Below, one piece after another: positions 10,987-20,753 of a DNA stretch of 64,000 nt. The position numbers were made by a program, and so were the translations under genes. Position 1 is the first letter of the stretch. Each line of letters begins with the position of its first letter. The notes under the pieces were generated by a model that worked only from the letters and a program-made list of their open reading frames with translations, ran no database searches and was not told the origin of the DNA. The DNA comes from Persicaria tinctoria (taxonomy: Eukaryota; Streptophyta; Magnoliopsida; Caryophyllales; Polygonaceae). The DNA lies in the NCBI GenBank assembly GCA_037127255.1, contig JBANSL010000008.1, positions 38,143,373 to 38,207,372 on the forward strand, in the 5' to 3' direction.

Positions 10987-13105
10987 GTCTTCGAGGGAAG
11001 GTTGGTAGCTAGGCAAGGATGTCGTGAGATTTCTAGTAAGACTGTGTCCTTAAGGATGAGATAGAGAGATTTGGATCTTGGAATTGAGAATTGAGTAAGG
11101 CGGAATGTATTGGGAACGTTAGAGGATGAAGGATTTTAGAAGTTGGTGAAAGGGCGGTACTTGGGAAACTCGGATGAGGACGATTTAGGGATGTTGCGAA
11201 AATGATGATTGGTAAAAAGAGGGCTTTGGATGGTAAGGTGTCATGGTTAAGAAGTAGGAGTTTGAGGCATTTTAGGAATATGAAGAGATGAGGAACTGGA
11301 GTAGGACGGCTTGAGGATTTCGAACGGTTAAGGTTTAGTGAGATTTGGAATAAGGAAATTTGGGGGAAACATGCGAAGTTGAGGGAACTAGTCCAGATAG
11401 AGTATGCCGGGAGAATCTATAGGTTGGAGAATTGTGGGAAAATTGGTCAAGTTGCGATGTTATGGTTAATTCGAGCTAAGGATTGCATAAGGTTTCATCG
11501 GGAGGAATGATCGTCGGATAAAGGCTTTAGGCCTGAGGCGTCGTGATTAAGGAGTGGTAGCTTGAGGTAATTTCGAAAAATGCTGGGAAGAGGATCTAGA
11601 GTAAGTCAGCTTGAGGAGTCATGAGCGGTTACGGTTTTCGTGTGAGTTTCGGAATGGAACGAGTAGGTAGAATAAGTGGTTGATCTTTGAGGATAGGCGC
11701 TAGCAATGAGGGTCTTGGTGGTTTCGTGGTTGAAAGTAGCACTAGACTGGTTTCTGCGTTAGAGCTAGTCGAGGGTAACAAGCGTGAGATGGTCAATATG
11801 AGTTGGGTTCTTAGAGGTGGATGGTTAGTGAGAGTGATTAGTGGTGTGAGAGGTATGATCATGTTAGCAAGGTGATTCGAGATGTCTCTTTGGGAGATGC
11901 TGGTCGGGCGGAGTCTTGGGATACCTAGTAATTGGTTAGAGTTGTGGGCCTTGAATCGTGGATAGTTATGCGACTAGAGAGATTGTATGCTAAGCTTAGT
12001 GCAATGGTGTTAGAACTAGTATTGGATTTGAGTTGGTAGACCTAGGTGAGATTAATCTCGATGCGAGAGATGATGAGTAGTGGTCGTGTTCCGTTATGGT
12101 TAGTAGTTGTAGATAGGTTTTCTCGAGGATATGGCTTATGGGTGTGAGGTACTTAGGACCGAGTAATGTGCAAATTTTATACTATTAACAATGCTAATTC
12201 TTTGAGATATTGTCATAGACAATAATGAGGTATGAGTGCTAATATAGCTACTTCCTGAGTTTGATAGAATGCTGGTGTGCGATGATACTTGTATGACTCT
12301 ACCGTGATAATTCTTGGTAGTTAGTGTAAGTATGATGTGCTTATCTGTTTGATATGATGTGCAACTTCTTTGATATGATGAATCCTACTATGTGCGATAC
12401 TATGCTAGATCTGCTATGGTACGTGACTATCCTTGACATGAGTATGATCTGTTTTCGAATGCGTGATCCGATTGTTATACTATATAATGCCTTGGACTAG
12501 AATTGCTGGGATGCTAGAACTGAATTGATGAAATTTTATTTTGACTTGGAACCTAGGAGGGAAATATGGGGTTAGCCCTTAGAGGTGGATGATTCCACCT
12601 CCTGAGATTTGAATCTTGCTTGACTAACATCGGGTTTAAGGGATCTTGAATAATGTTTAAAAAGGACTATCTTGGATTTTGAGAGACCGAACGCGATCGA
12701 AATTTTCCACGATTTTGAGGCCAATCTTTTTCAATTGCGGAATTTGCTTGAAACTTTTCAAAACCGGACAACTCTATGATACATCATGAAGTGGATACAA
12801 GCATTTTATGAGGGCGCTTGTAGGATGCTTGCTAAGACCTAGTGATGATATTGTAGAACTTTTAGAGTGTGGTACTTCCGAAAAGTCGAAGCGAGGATGT
12901 GATAGGGGTGCTTATTGCATACTTGTCAAGGCCAATTGGAGACGTCACGACTGTAACTAGGATGTTGTGAAAATCCCGGAAGACGCATCCGAGATAATTA
13001 CAAGATCCTTGGACATAGTCCTTGGGCTAATCAATTTCAAACTTGACCCCCTGCTTTGTTTTGGTTTTAGTCTCGGGGACGAGACTTGTTTTTAGAGGTG
13101 GATGA
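10987..13105 (+). other. Internal remnant of the gypsy-type element
   Basis: About 2.1 kb of G- and purine-rich sequence with no long frame. Two diverged copies of a segment occur about 300 bp apart (about 11215-11350 and 11515-11655), sharing phrases such as GGCTTGAGGA and CGGTTA. Just before the 3' LTR the phrase encoding VSGTRLVFRGG and then TGA is compatible with the end of a gypsy polyprotein. I infer degenerate or non-coding internal DNA. It lacks protease, reverse transcriptase and integrase. Confidence 0.5.
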
Positions 13106-16100
13106 TGTAAAGGCTCGGATTTTTTAAATCTTAATTTTCGAAATAAGAAATTAAAAATGAATTTAAATCAGATTTAATTCGGATATTTCGAGGAAAACTC
13201 GTCCTAAATTTAATAAATCGAACCTGAGATTCATAAAGCGGATTTCGGCCCAATTTTAAAAAAAAATTGGGATGAATTCCGCCTTTTCACCTCGGGATTT
13301 GAAGATATCTTCAGATGTCGATAACCTGTTAATTTTGGAACGTTATTTTTACCGCGTTGAGATAGGATCGAGAGAGCGGGTTTTGGGATTCGTATTTTGG
13401 GTAAATTGAATTGGATATATTCATGGAGAACACACCTTTGTCTTCTTTCCTCTCTCTCCCTTTCAGAATTTTGGTAGCCCCCCCTCTCTTGTCACTTTCC
13501 TCCATGAATTCAAACACAACTAGCAATCCTCCTTTTAGTTAAGCATGCTCACACCCAATGGTATCTCCCCCAAGCTTACCCATCCATTTTTGGTTAAAGG
13601 TCAAACACCCCATCCCCTCTCTTACAGATTTCTTTTCAACCACTCACATGCCAATCTGAACAGCTTCTTTTTGTGTTTTCAAAATCACACAGCAACTCAA
13701 AAAGAGGAGAAACTCCTTCCTTTCCCCTTACCTCCAAAACACATACCCACCACTCTTCCAACTCTCCTTCACCATCTCATACTCCCTCCTCCTTCAAGTC
13801 ACCATCACCTCACCTACTGGTTTTCCGACCACCAGATCAGCAGCAGCAGCACCAGAAAATCCTCACCTCCACCGACGCCCAGGCCGCGCAGAAGCCACCA
13901 GAGTACCGACGCCGCCACCGCCCCCCTATCTCCTTCGTTTTCCCGATTCCGAGCGGTAAGGTCCCATTCCTTTCCCTTTCGATTCCAAACTGTGAAAAAC
14001 TTCGAATTTAACACTCCTCCGCCCTTCCTATGAAAGATTCCGGCGAGAAATTGGCCCCGACGCCCTGAACGCCACACCGCAGCCCCGAGCTCCCTTTTCC
14101 GGCGAAGTCGAGAACCCTCCCCGCGGTGAGCTTCTTCCTTTCCCTTCCTTCCTGTTGTGTGGGTGTCGATTGGGTGGTCGGAGTCGGGTCGGAGCCCATT
14201 CCGTCGGCGAGGCCTCCTTCTCCTTTTCTTCTTTCGAGCGCCGACGGCTTGCTTCCCTCCCTCTCTGTCTGTTTCTTCGAACAGCACAAAGGAAGGAGGA
14301 GACTCGTGGGTCCCGCTCCCACTTGCCCCGTCACCAGTCCAGTCAGCGTGTGGGCCCCTATTTTATTACTAACTCCAGATTTCAACTAGAAGAGGAAAAT
14401 GGGTTGGGCTTGGCCCCTTTTGTTGTCAAAACAAATCAGCTTGGGCTTTTAAAAAAAATAAACCTTCTATTGGGCTGTCTTTTTGGAAATGGGAGAATAA
14501 AAAGGGGCTTGGGTTCGGTTTTCCGTGGGTTAATAATTAGGGCCGATTTTGGTAATTTAATAAAACTGGTTGGGGTTTTCAAGAACTTTAAAAAAAAAAA
14601 ATTTGAAAGTGATTAAAAGAAAATGGTATTGGAAATATTATATATTATTATATTATCTGATATTTAAATCATAAAACGTTATTTTAAGATTAAGACGAAA
14701 ATATAATATTATGAGACTTGGATATTTTAGAAAGGTATTATCGGATTTAAAAAGGGATTTGACGAACATTTTCCAGGACGGAATTTCTAACTAGTTAACT
14801 AAGTTTTTGAAACGGTTTTCGGAACTAACTTGGGCATTATGTGATCGATGACTAATTAGCATGATTGATGTGAATGATTGTCTAATACCATGATTTATGT
14901 GGACTAATTGCATGATTGGTTGACTAATAGCATGATGAAATGTTAAGATTTCGTATCGTTCGACTTATGTCTTATGAGCTAAGATGGTACTTGATGAGTT
15001 ATATTGAGACCTTGCGATGAAATATGGGATGAGTTGAAAGCATGATGATGGAATATTCATTTCGTGAACTTATATGGAAATGTGTGTGCTTGTATGTTTG
15101 AATAGATAGACTTATATTCTCATTGTGATTACTAGGTGATCTTAAACTATATGATTGCTACCCTGCTGTTCTGCACCGCCAGGTAAGTCTCTTCGGAGCT
15201 TACTCAGATTGAATAGAGTTATTCCCTGTTTTAGGTGCATGATATACTAGGTGCTTGCATTCATGATCAGCATGCCATGTAGTACCATGCTAGGTTGCAT
15301 CGACCGTTGAGCATTCTATTTCTTTATGTGTATGTAAACAGAACGGCCGTTATCTGTGAAGTAACTAGAGTCATTGCTAGGGTTATAGGACGACCTAGTC
15401 TCATCGGGTCCTGTCCTGAGTCAATCGAGTCATGAACTTCCTTATATTATGAGATGCCTGCGGGCTTTATTGTGGAGCGGGTTAGGCATGCGTGCCGCCC
15501 GATTATGATGGAATGCATTCACGAGCTGGCCAGTCTCCGCCCTATCGGAAGGGGGTGGAGGTAGGAGAGGGATATACCACTTGGTATTCTGTGATAAGGC
15601 CTTATTATTATTATGCACTTGATCCTAGGAGCATGTTAGTGTGTTAATATTCCGCCATGCATCTAGAAGCATCTTTATTAGGTATAGCGTATATGTGTGC
15701 TTAGGGTTGGGATGCAGAGCTAAAGTGGGCATCGATCTGATCCCGCCCCATATCAAATTTTTTAGGTATCTGTTATGCTTACTACTGTTGATGCTGATTT
15801 GAGTCCATGACCGCTGGGTCTAACATGGCGGAAAGAGAGAGTTGAGATTCCAACTTCACCAATTTAATTACGGCTCGAATTTGAATGGTTGATTATATTT
15901 TGACCCGGCTCTGCCGTGGCACCCCTTTGTATTACACATTGATTCCGCTATTTGCATGACTACTGATTCTCCACGCTTAGACTTACAACAGGTACAGGGG
16001 ACTTCCCCGGGGATTCCAACGGTCCCTTCGAATTTTGGGTATGAAATCCCACTTGAAAACGTTAGAATAGAATTTCAAACCTTCAACCTGTACTCGGGGC

Positions 16101-16168
16101 GCAAGATCCTAACGAGAGGTTTTATCCCTCGAAACGTAACCCGAGAATCATAATCCCGGGCCGTTACA
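13106..16168 (+). repeat. Full-length 3' LTR (3063 bp)
   Basis: Begins TGTAAAGG and ends CCGTTACA, so it has TG...CA ends and a short terminal inversion. It contains a CT-rich stretch (13430-14400) in which long open frames on both strands are low-complexity artefacts. It also carries blocks conserved with the LTRs at 29418 and 40947: a GGAGCTTACTCA(G/A)ATTG phrase (about 15195), an AACGGCCGTTATCTG-like block (about 15343) and GACCCGGCTCTGCCGTGG (about 15900). These shared blocks show that the three LTRs are related families. Confidence 0.75.
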
Positions 16169-16173
16169 CTTTC

Positions 16174-16439
16174 GATTTTTGTGCTTTTGTTTTTTCCTGA
16201 CGCAGATGCGACCTTTCCTGATGTGTTACTGTTGCTCTGAGTTGTAGAGATATGCTTTGAGATTCCGCCACTTGCTTGGCATGCAGTAGTTTCTGAAAAA
16301 ATTGTTTTGGACGGGTGCAGACTCTTTTTCATGACGTGACAAAACAATATGCTGCTTGCTTTGTTTGTTGATAAATATCAGAAGTTCGGATAGAGTCTGG
16401 GCAGTCGTCCTTGTGTTTTATTTCAGTTTTGGTGATTTG
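16174..16439. other. Right flank of gypsy insertion, B3 cluster spacer
   Basis: Continuation of the DNA interrupted at 10683, of the same T/G-rich character as the spacers between the B3 units on the left side. No gene is seen. Confidence 0.35.
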
Positions 16440-16690
16440 AATTTGAGGGATTATGACTTCCTTCGTCGGCATGACTTTTTCGTTCTATTGATTATGAAGA
16501 GAAATTGAAATATACGGTATATATTTTTTCGACCCTTCTTTTGTAATTCTTGCTTTTCTCAGTTGATTTTTATTTTATTAATTTGCAGTTTTTGCCCGAG
16601 TCTTTCGGTGCTCAGTACGCTCGTAAGGGATTGAATCATGTCTTCTTGATTTCTCCTACTGGGCGAGAATTTCGAGTGAGGGTGTTTCAA
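16440..16690 (+). pseudogene. B3-domain pseudogene, truncated
   Basis: Exon 2 starts at 16589 after a TTAATTTGCAG acceptor and reads FLPESFGAQYARKG and HVFLISPTGREFRVRVFQ, the first half of a B3-like domain. It then runs into unrelated AT-rich DNA near 16690, so the GW...F and later strands are missing. Upstream, a donor GTATAT at 16517 and a phrase translating to HDFFVLL fit exon 1, which is also broken. The intron position matches the other units. Confidence 0.6.
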
Positions 16691-16699
16691 TTTAATACT

Positions 16700-17354
16700 A
16701 AACTAATTCTAAATAATATTTATTCTAAATATTTTAAAACTAATTTGTAAAAATATATAGCAAATAATAAAAAACAAATTGGAATTACCTTTTCTCAAGG
16801 TCGTTTCGGAGTACGTGGAGTCTCCGTCGAATCCACGATACTAGATGGAGACCCACCACACCCCCACCACCACTCGCCAACCGGGTCATGCCCCCCCCCC
16901 CCCCCCCAACCCGCTGTGTCACGAGCCACCACACCTCCCGCCACCCATTGCACCACCTTCTCCGCATCAGTAGCCACTACCAAGCCACTAGCCACCGCTG
17001 CCCCACCATTGTCGACCGGAGTAAAGGCCTGCATAGGGTCGAATCAGCACTGGTTACCACCACACCGGTCGCCTTGTCGTCATTTGCCCTTTGCATCCTA
17101 GAGAGAGCGATTTTCAGAGAGAGATAGAACGAGAGATTCAGAGGGAAGAATCCGTAAGCGATGATGACGAGGGAGAAAGAAAGAGATGAAGAATACGATG
17201 CATGTGTCGTGCCCAATATGCGTCTATAACTTAGTTTAAATGCACCATTGATGTGGGTAAAAAAAATTGATTCTAAACCATATAATAACCTTTGTATGTA
17301 CATCTAAAATTACTTTTTTTTTTCAAATTAAAGTATTTTTTGGCCACACCCTGG
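16700..17354. other. GC-rich insert with C17 run, unassigned
   Basis: A CCACC/GGTGG-rich patch (about 16795-17110) lies between AT-rich flanks. Frames on both strands are low complexity with no domain. A run of 17 C occupies 16891-16907. The sharp junction with the truncated B3 unit near 16690 suggests an insertion or rearrangement, but no terminal repeats were found. Confidence 0.35.
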
Positions 17355-19175
17355 ATGTGCAACCCCCTGTAAACGCGCTCTGGTCTGCTTGGCACATTCG
17401 GAACAAATTCTTGTTTCAGCACGTTCCCATCCCGCCTAGAGATACTTCATTGCGTATTATTAAAACCTACATGGACAATTGGAGAAAAACTTCTCAGATA
17501 GAATACTGTTTAGATAAGGACTTCCCCGTATGCACACAAAACTCCAATCACCCACAGAAGAGAAAAAAAAGGGTTGGTAAGATTACGTAGCGAAAACCCC
17601 CAAGAGGCACTTTCAAGCTTAATTTTGATGGATCTACGATAACTAACTTTGAAAGCTCGGAGGGGGCAATAATCTGCAGGTTCGGACCTGAGGCAAGGCC
17701 CAACTGGTGCTCGCCTCAAGCCCAATGATAAATGGGGGCCTAGTTTTTATACGTCTTAATATATATAAGGTTATATATATACATACTGTTTTTTTAATTG
17801 AAAATTGATTGACATAGCACAGTGGTAATTTTGAAAATTTTGATAAGATAAAGGTCAAATTGTGACCCGCTTTTCCCCTTTCTCATGGCTTTCTTTAATA
17901 ATGGAAACGGAAGAGCATTTCACAATGCCCTTGGGAAGTGCCTCGGTAACTATGCCAAGTGTTTAGGGGCGATTTCCCGACCAACCCTATCCTCTCGGCG
18001 GCAGTTGCCCTGGGTGGTCGTCGACATGGTTAGACTCGGAACCCCGTCACAGCCTCACACCACATCGGCAAGGGTACCCTAACGACACCGATGAGGCTCA
18101 CGGTGAGTAACGCGAATGGAGATCTTGGTGTGAATAGGAGTGTAGTTAATGCAAAATTAGAAATCTGGAATTGAATGGGAGTGGGCAAGGATCCTCGAAT
18201 GACAATCAATGCGAAGTAAAGGACAAACAAAACTCAAGGGAAGAAGCAAAAAAGGAGAAAAGGAAAGGAAATATAGATGAATCACAAGTAGAAATAGATG
18301 AGAGTGATAAACCTAGGCTAAGAGAATGCAACGAAAGCTTGAAGAAATAGGAGGATCTGGTTTTCTATGAAGTGGCCAAGAAGAAATTTCAGGAGAGGGA
18401 ACACCATCATAGCTTTCTTCAATGGTAATGGGTTATATAGTCTTGTTAATTGGTACTAATTGACTATTGACAATGGCTACTCTTTAGAAAATTGCTTTAT
18501 CATTTATGCTCCTTATTTTTTATTGTTGGTCCCTCTCAGTTTTATCGATTATTTGAGATTGCTCTTTGAGAACACTTGTTTAATTGAATTTCGATCTCCA
18601 TTAGTTTTGTGTGTCATGTTTCTACTTTATTGCTTGAAATTTGGGGATTTTACCCCTTTTTGGTTTTGGGCATAACATTTGATGGCTTTTAGGGAGGTGA
18701 TTTTTGGTTGAATTTGTGATGAAGATGTCAAAGAAGAGGGCCCATTTTCGTGTCTTGCCTCGGGCCATTTAAATCTCAGGTCCTGTCTGATAATCCGGGA
18801 TTGAGAATAACGACCGATACACATATGCTATGAAAGAGTTGGTAAACAAAGCCCAATTAAAGCGGAAACTCTTGCTTTAAAACTGGAAATACAAAACGCA
18901 CTTCAACTCCGTATCAACAAACTCCACATCAAAGGTGACTATAGTATAATCATAAACCACTTACTCAAAACATCGAAATGTCATTGGGAGATTAAGCTGA
19001 TTCTGTCAGATGTTGTTTCCTGTTTAGGCAATAGAGTGGCTGACAAAGTTGCACACATTTGCCACTCTGTCTGGGACGTCGATATTTACAACAATTTTGA
19101 TCAATTAGACCTCATCGGCAAGGATGCCACCGGTAGAGCTCGCTCGCCCGAATTATTTCCTAATTAAAAAAAAAA
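17355..19175 (+). mobile_element. LINE remnant (3' end, RNase H), split by a hAT element
   Basis: Plus-strand coding sense resembles the C-terminus of a plant LINE ORF2. At about 17365-17480 it encodes WSAWHIRNKF and RDTSLRIIKTYMDNW. At about 17600-17668 a GTFKLNFDGS motif opens an RNase H domain. The domain resumes at 18798 (RD, later LHIKGDYSIIINHLLK) and finishes as NRVADKVAHICH near 19030-19065. Removing the 17677-18789 insertion restores the GAIIRD motif. Several stops and shifts make it dead. An A10 run (19166-19175) may be the relic poly(A). Confidence 0.75.
17677..18789. mobile_element. Non-autonomous hAT-type transposon, 1113 bp
   Basis: Ends are inverted: CAGGTTCGGACCTGAG at the left and CAGACAGGACCTGAGA as the reverse complement of the right. 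An 8-bp target duplication with one mismatch flanks it (ATAATCTG at 17669-17676, ATAATCCG at 18790-18797). It lies inside the RNase H domain of a LINE, and conceptual excision restores the LINE motif, which is independent proof of insertion. No transposase domain is seen in the interior. Confidence 0.85.
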
Positions 19176-19214
19176 CCTGTAACGCGGTCAAGATAATTGA
19201 AAGGTGTATGTACT

Positions 19215-20284
19215 TGACACATTAGACTGGATATGGAAGATTGACTGTCCGCCGAAGATTAATTTTTTTATATGGAAAAGCCTACTATAAATAGAACCCC
19301 GACAAAAGTTAAATTACGAAATAAAGGGATCCATATGCCCCTAGAATGCCCCCCTATGCTCCTACCATGAGGAAGACAACACCCATCTCTTTTCTGAATG
19401 TCAATCCTCTTTATCTTTCATCGGAAGTTTCGATAGGCAGATTGAACAAACAATCCGAAACACTGACAAAAGAAACAAGTTATACAATGATATAATCTCA
19501 GATATTTTCCATCAATTACCCTCCGAACAAAAATCAATCCTTGCTTTTGCCCTTTGAGGCATTTGGTTAATGAGAAACAGAATAATTTTTTACAACAATA
19601 ACATTAGAATGATGGAAGAATGGATCAAAAATATAAAACAATATAGGAAGACGTAGAGAAGAGCTCAAACTGACAAACAAACAGACGATCGTGAAATACC
19701 AAGACAAACCCATCCGAAAAAGAGAAACACAAAACCGAAAGCAATAAGATGGAAAAAGCCTGTGGATGATCATGTCAAGCTCAATTTTGATGGTGCTCGG
19801 ACTGTTTATGATCGTGCTGCTTCTGGCTTCGTTATCCGTGATGGTCAGGGTAGAGTCCTCTCTTGTGGAGCTCGTAGCCATGGTTCAGTGACTACTCTGC
19901 TGACGGAATGCTATGACCTTATCGATGGCCTCTTGGAAGCTTCTAAGCGAGGTTTTGCGCGCCTGGAGGTTGAAGGTGACTGCTTCATTGTCATTAACGC
20001 TATGCGGGGTCTCTGACAGTGTCCGTGGGAGATCGAGATGGCGAATTCGGATGCTCTGGGCCTCTGTCGATCTTTCGAGCGGGTCACCTTTGCGCATATC
20101 TTCAGGGAGGGCAACCGGGTTGTGGATCGCTTGGCGCATCTAGGTCCTCGCATTTTGTAGCTGAATGCGTTCCAGCTGAGATCGTTGATCTCGTCCGTTA
20201 GGATGCCATCGGGCGGTGGGTTAGTCGCGTCTAACCTCCCCTGAATCCTTGTCTTGTAACAAAAAATAAAATAAAATAAAATAA
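19215..20284 (+). mobile_element. 5'-truncated LINE with 16-bp TSD
   Basis: A perfect 16-bp direct repeat GAAAGGTGTATGTACT (19199-19214 and 20285-20300) flanks a segment ending in an AAAAT-repeat tail (about 20258-20284). The body encodes the zinc-finger RVT region (WIWKIDCPPKINFFIWKSLL), a spacer, and an RNase H domain: VKLNFDGAR, SGFVIRDGQGRVLSCGA, LEVEGDCFIVINAM, then after a stop FREGNRVVDRLAHLG. Several nonsense codons are present. Long TSD, tail and 5' truncation are the hallmarks of target-primed reverse transcription. Confidence 0.9.
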
Positions 20285-20460
20285 GAAAGGTGTATGTACT
20301 ATGTGTATTTCATGATCCATGGATTTCGTGAGTAACCATGGCCATCGAAATGGGTTGTCTCGTACTCTCGTTGATGGCATCATTCTCTTACAATATCCTT
20401 TTTTAAATATTAAAAAAAATGACGGGCAACGTCACATGCGTCACTGGAGGACAACGCGGA

Positions 20461-20576
20461 TATCCATATAATTCCATACCACTCTCTCGCGCGTGTAATA
20501 AACAATTCCCTAAACAAATTCGCCCAAGCCGTCCCCAAACCCCAACGCTCGCGGATTCAGAGAGAGAGAGAGAGAG
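20461..20576 (+). promoter_or_regulatory. Probable core promoter and leader start of the kinase-like gene
   Basis: A TATAAT-like box (20467-20472) is followed about 90 bp later by a GA microsatellite (about 20559-20576) just before the first ATG of the leader. The LINE tail ends only 170 bp upstream, so the promoter is compact or partly LINE-derived. This is inference from position; the transcription start is not visible. Confidence 0.35.
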
Positions 20577-20648
20577 ATGCAGTTCGGCGTGCTGGTTGCT
20601 GCGTGCTTCGTGCTGATGATGTTGCGCATGGCTGCCAACTTCTCCTAG
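20577..20648 (+). CDS. Upstream ORF in the leader, 23 codons
   Basis: ATG at 20577 opens a 23-residue frame ending TAG (20646-20648), 105 bp before the main start codon in the same exon. The peptide (MQFGVLVAACFVLMMLRMAA...) is hydrophobic, like a signal or membrane segment. It would be the first ATG met by scanning ribosomes if the transcript starts upstream of the GA run, and so could reduce translation of the main frame. No homology is claimed. Confidence 0.45.
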   Translation: MQFGVLVAACFVLMMLRMAANFS

Positions 20649-20753
20649 CAACCGGAGAGGAGCCCGCGAGGTTAAGCTGATCGATTGTCCCGCATGATTT
20701 ATCGCAGACGCACCTCAGGATCTGATTTTCCCCGGGCGAACGTTTCTCTCTAA

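Larger units (their letters stand above)
10684..16168 (+). mobile_element. Ty3/gypsy-type element with 3-kb LTR, internally deleted
   Basis: Two copies of one sequence start TGTAAAGGCTCGG, at 10684 and 13106. The second runs to 16168 and ends GGGCCGTTACA, the inverted form of its start. The first is only 303 bp and then changes abruptly to internal sequence, so most of the 5' LTR was lost with any primer-binding site and gag. The DNA just outside is CTTTA on the left and CTTTC on the right, a near target duplication. Long LTRs of this kind are typical of Ty3/gypsy elements in plants. No reverse transcriptase remains to confirm the lineage. It inserted into the B3 cluster. Confidence 0.75.

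Noticed and set aside
13545..14616. Several overlapping open frames on both strands
   Set aside because: They lie in the CT-rich part of a 3-kb LTR, are Pro/Ser/Arg low-complexity and have no domain.
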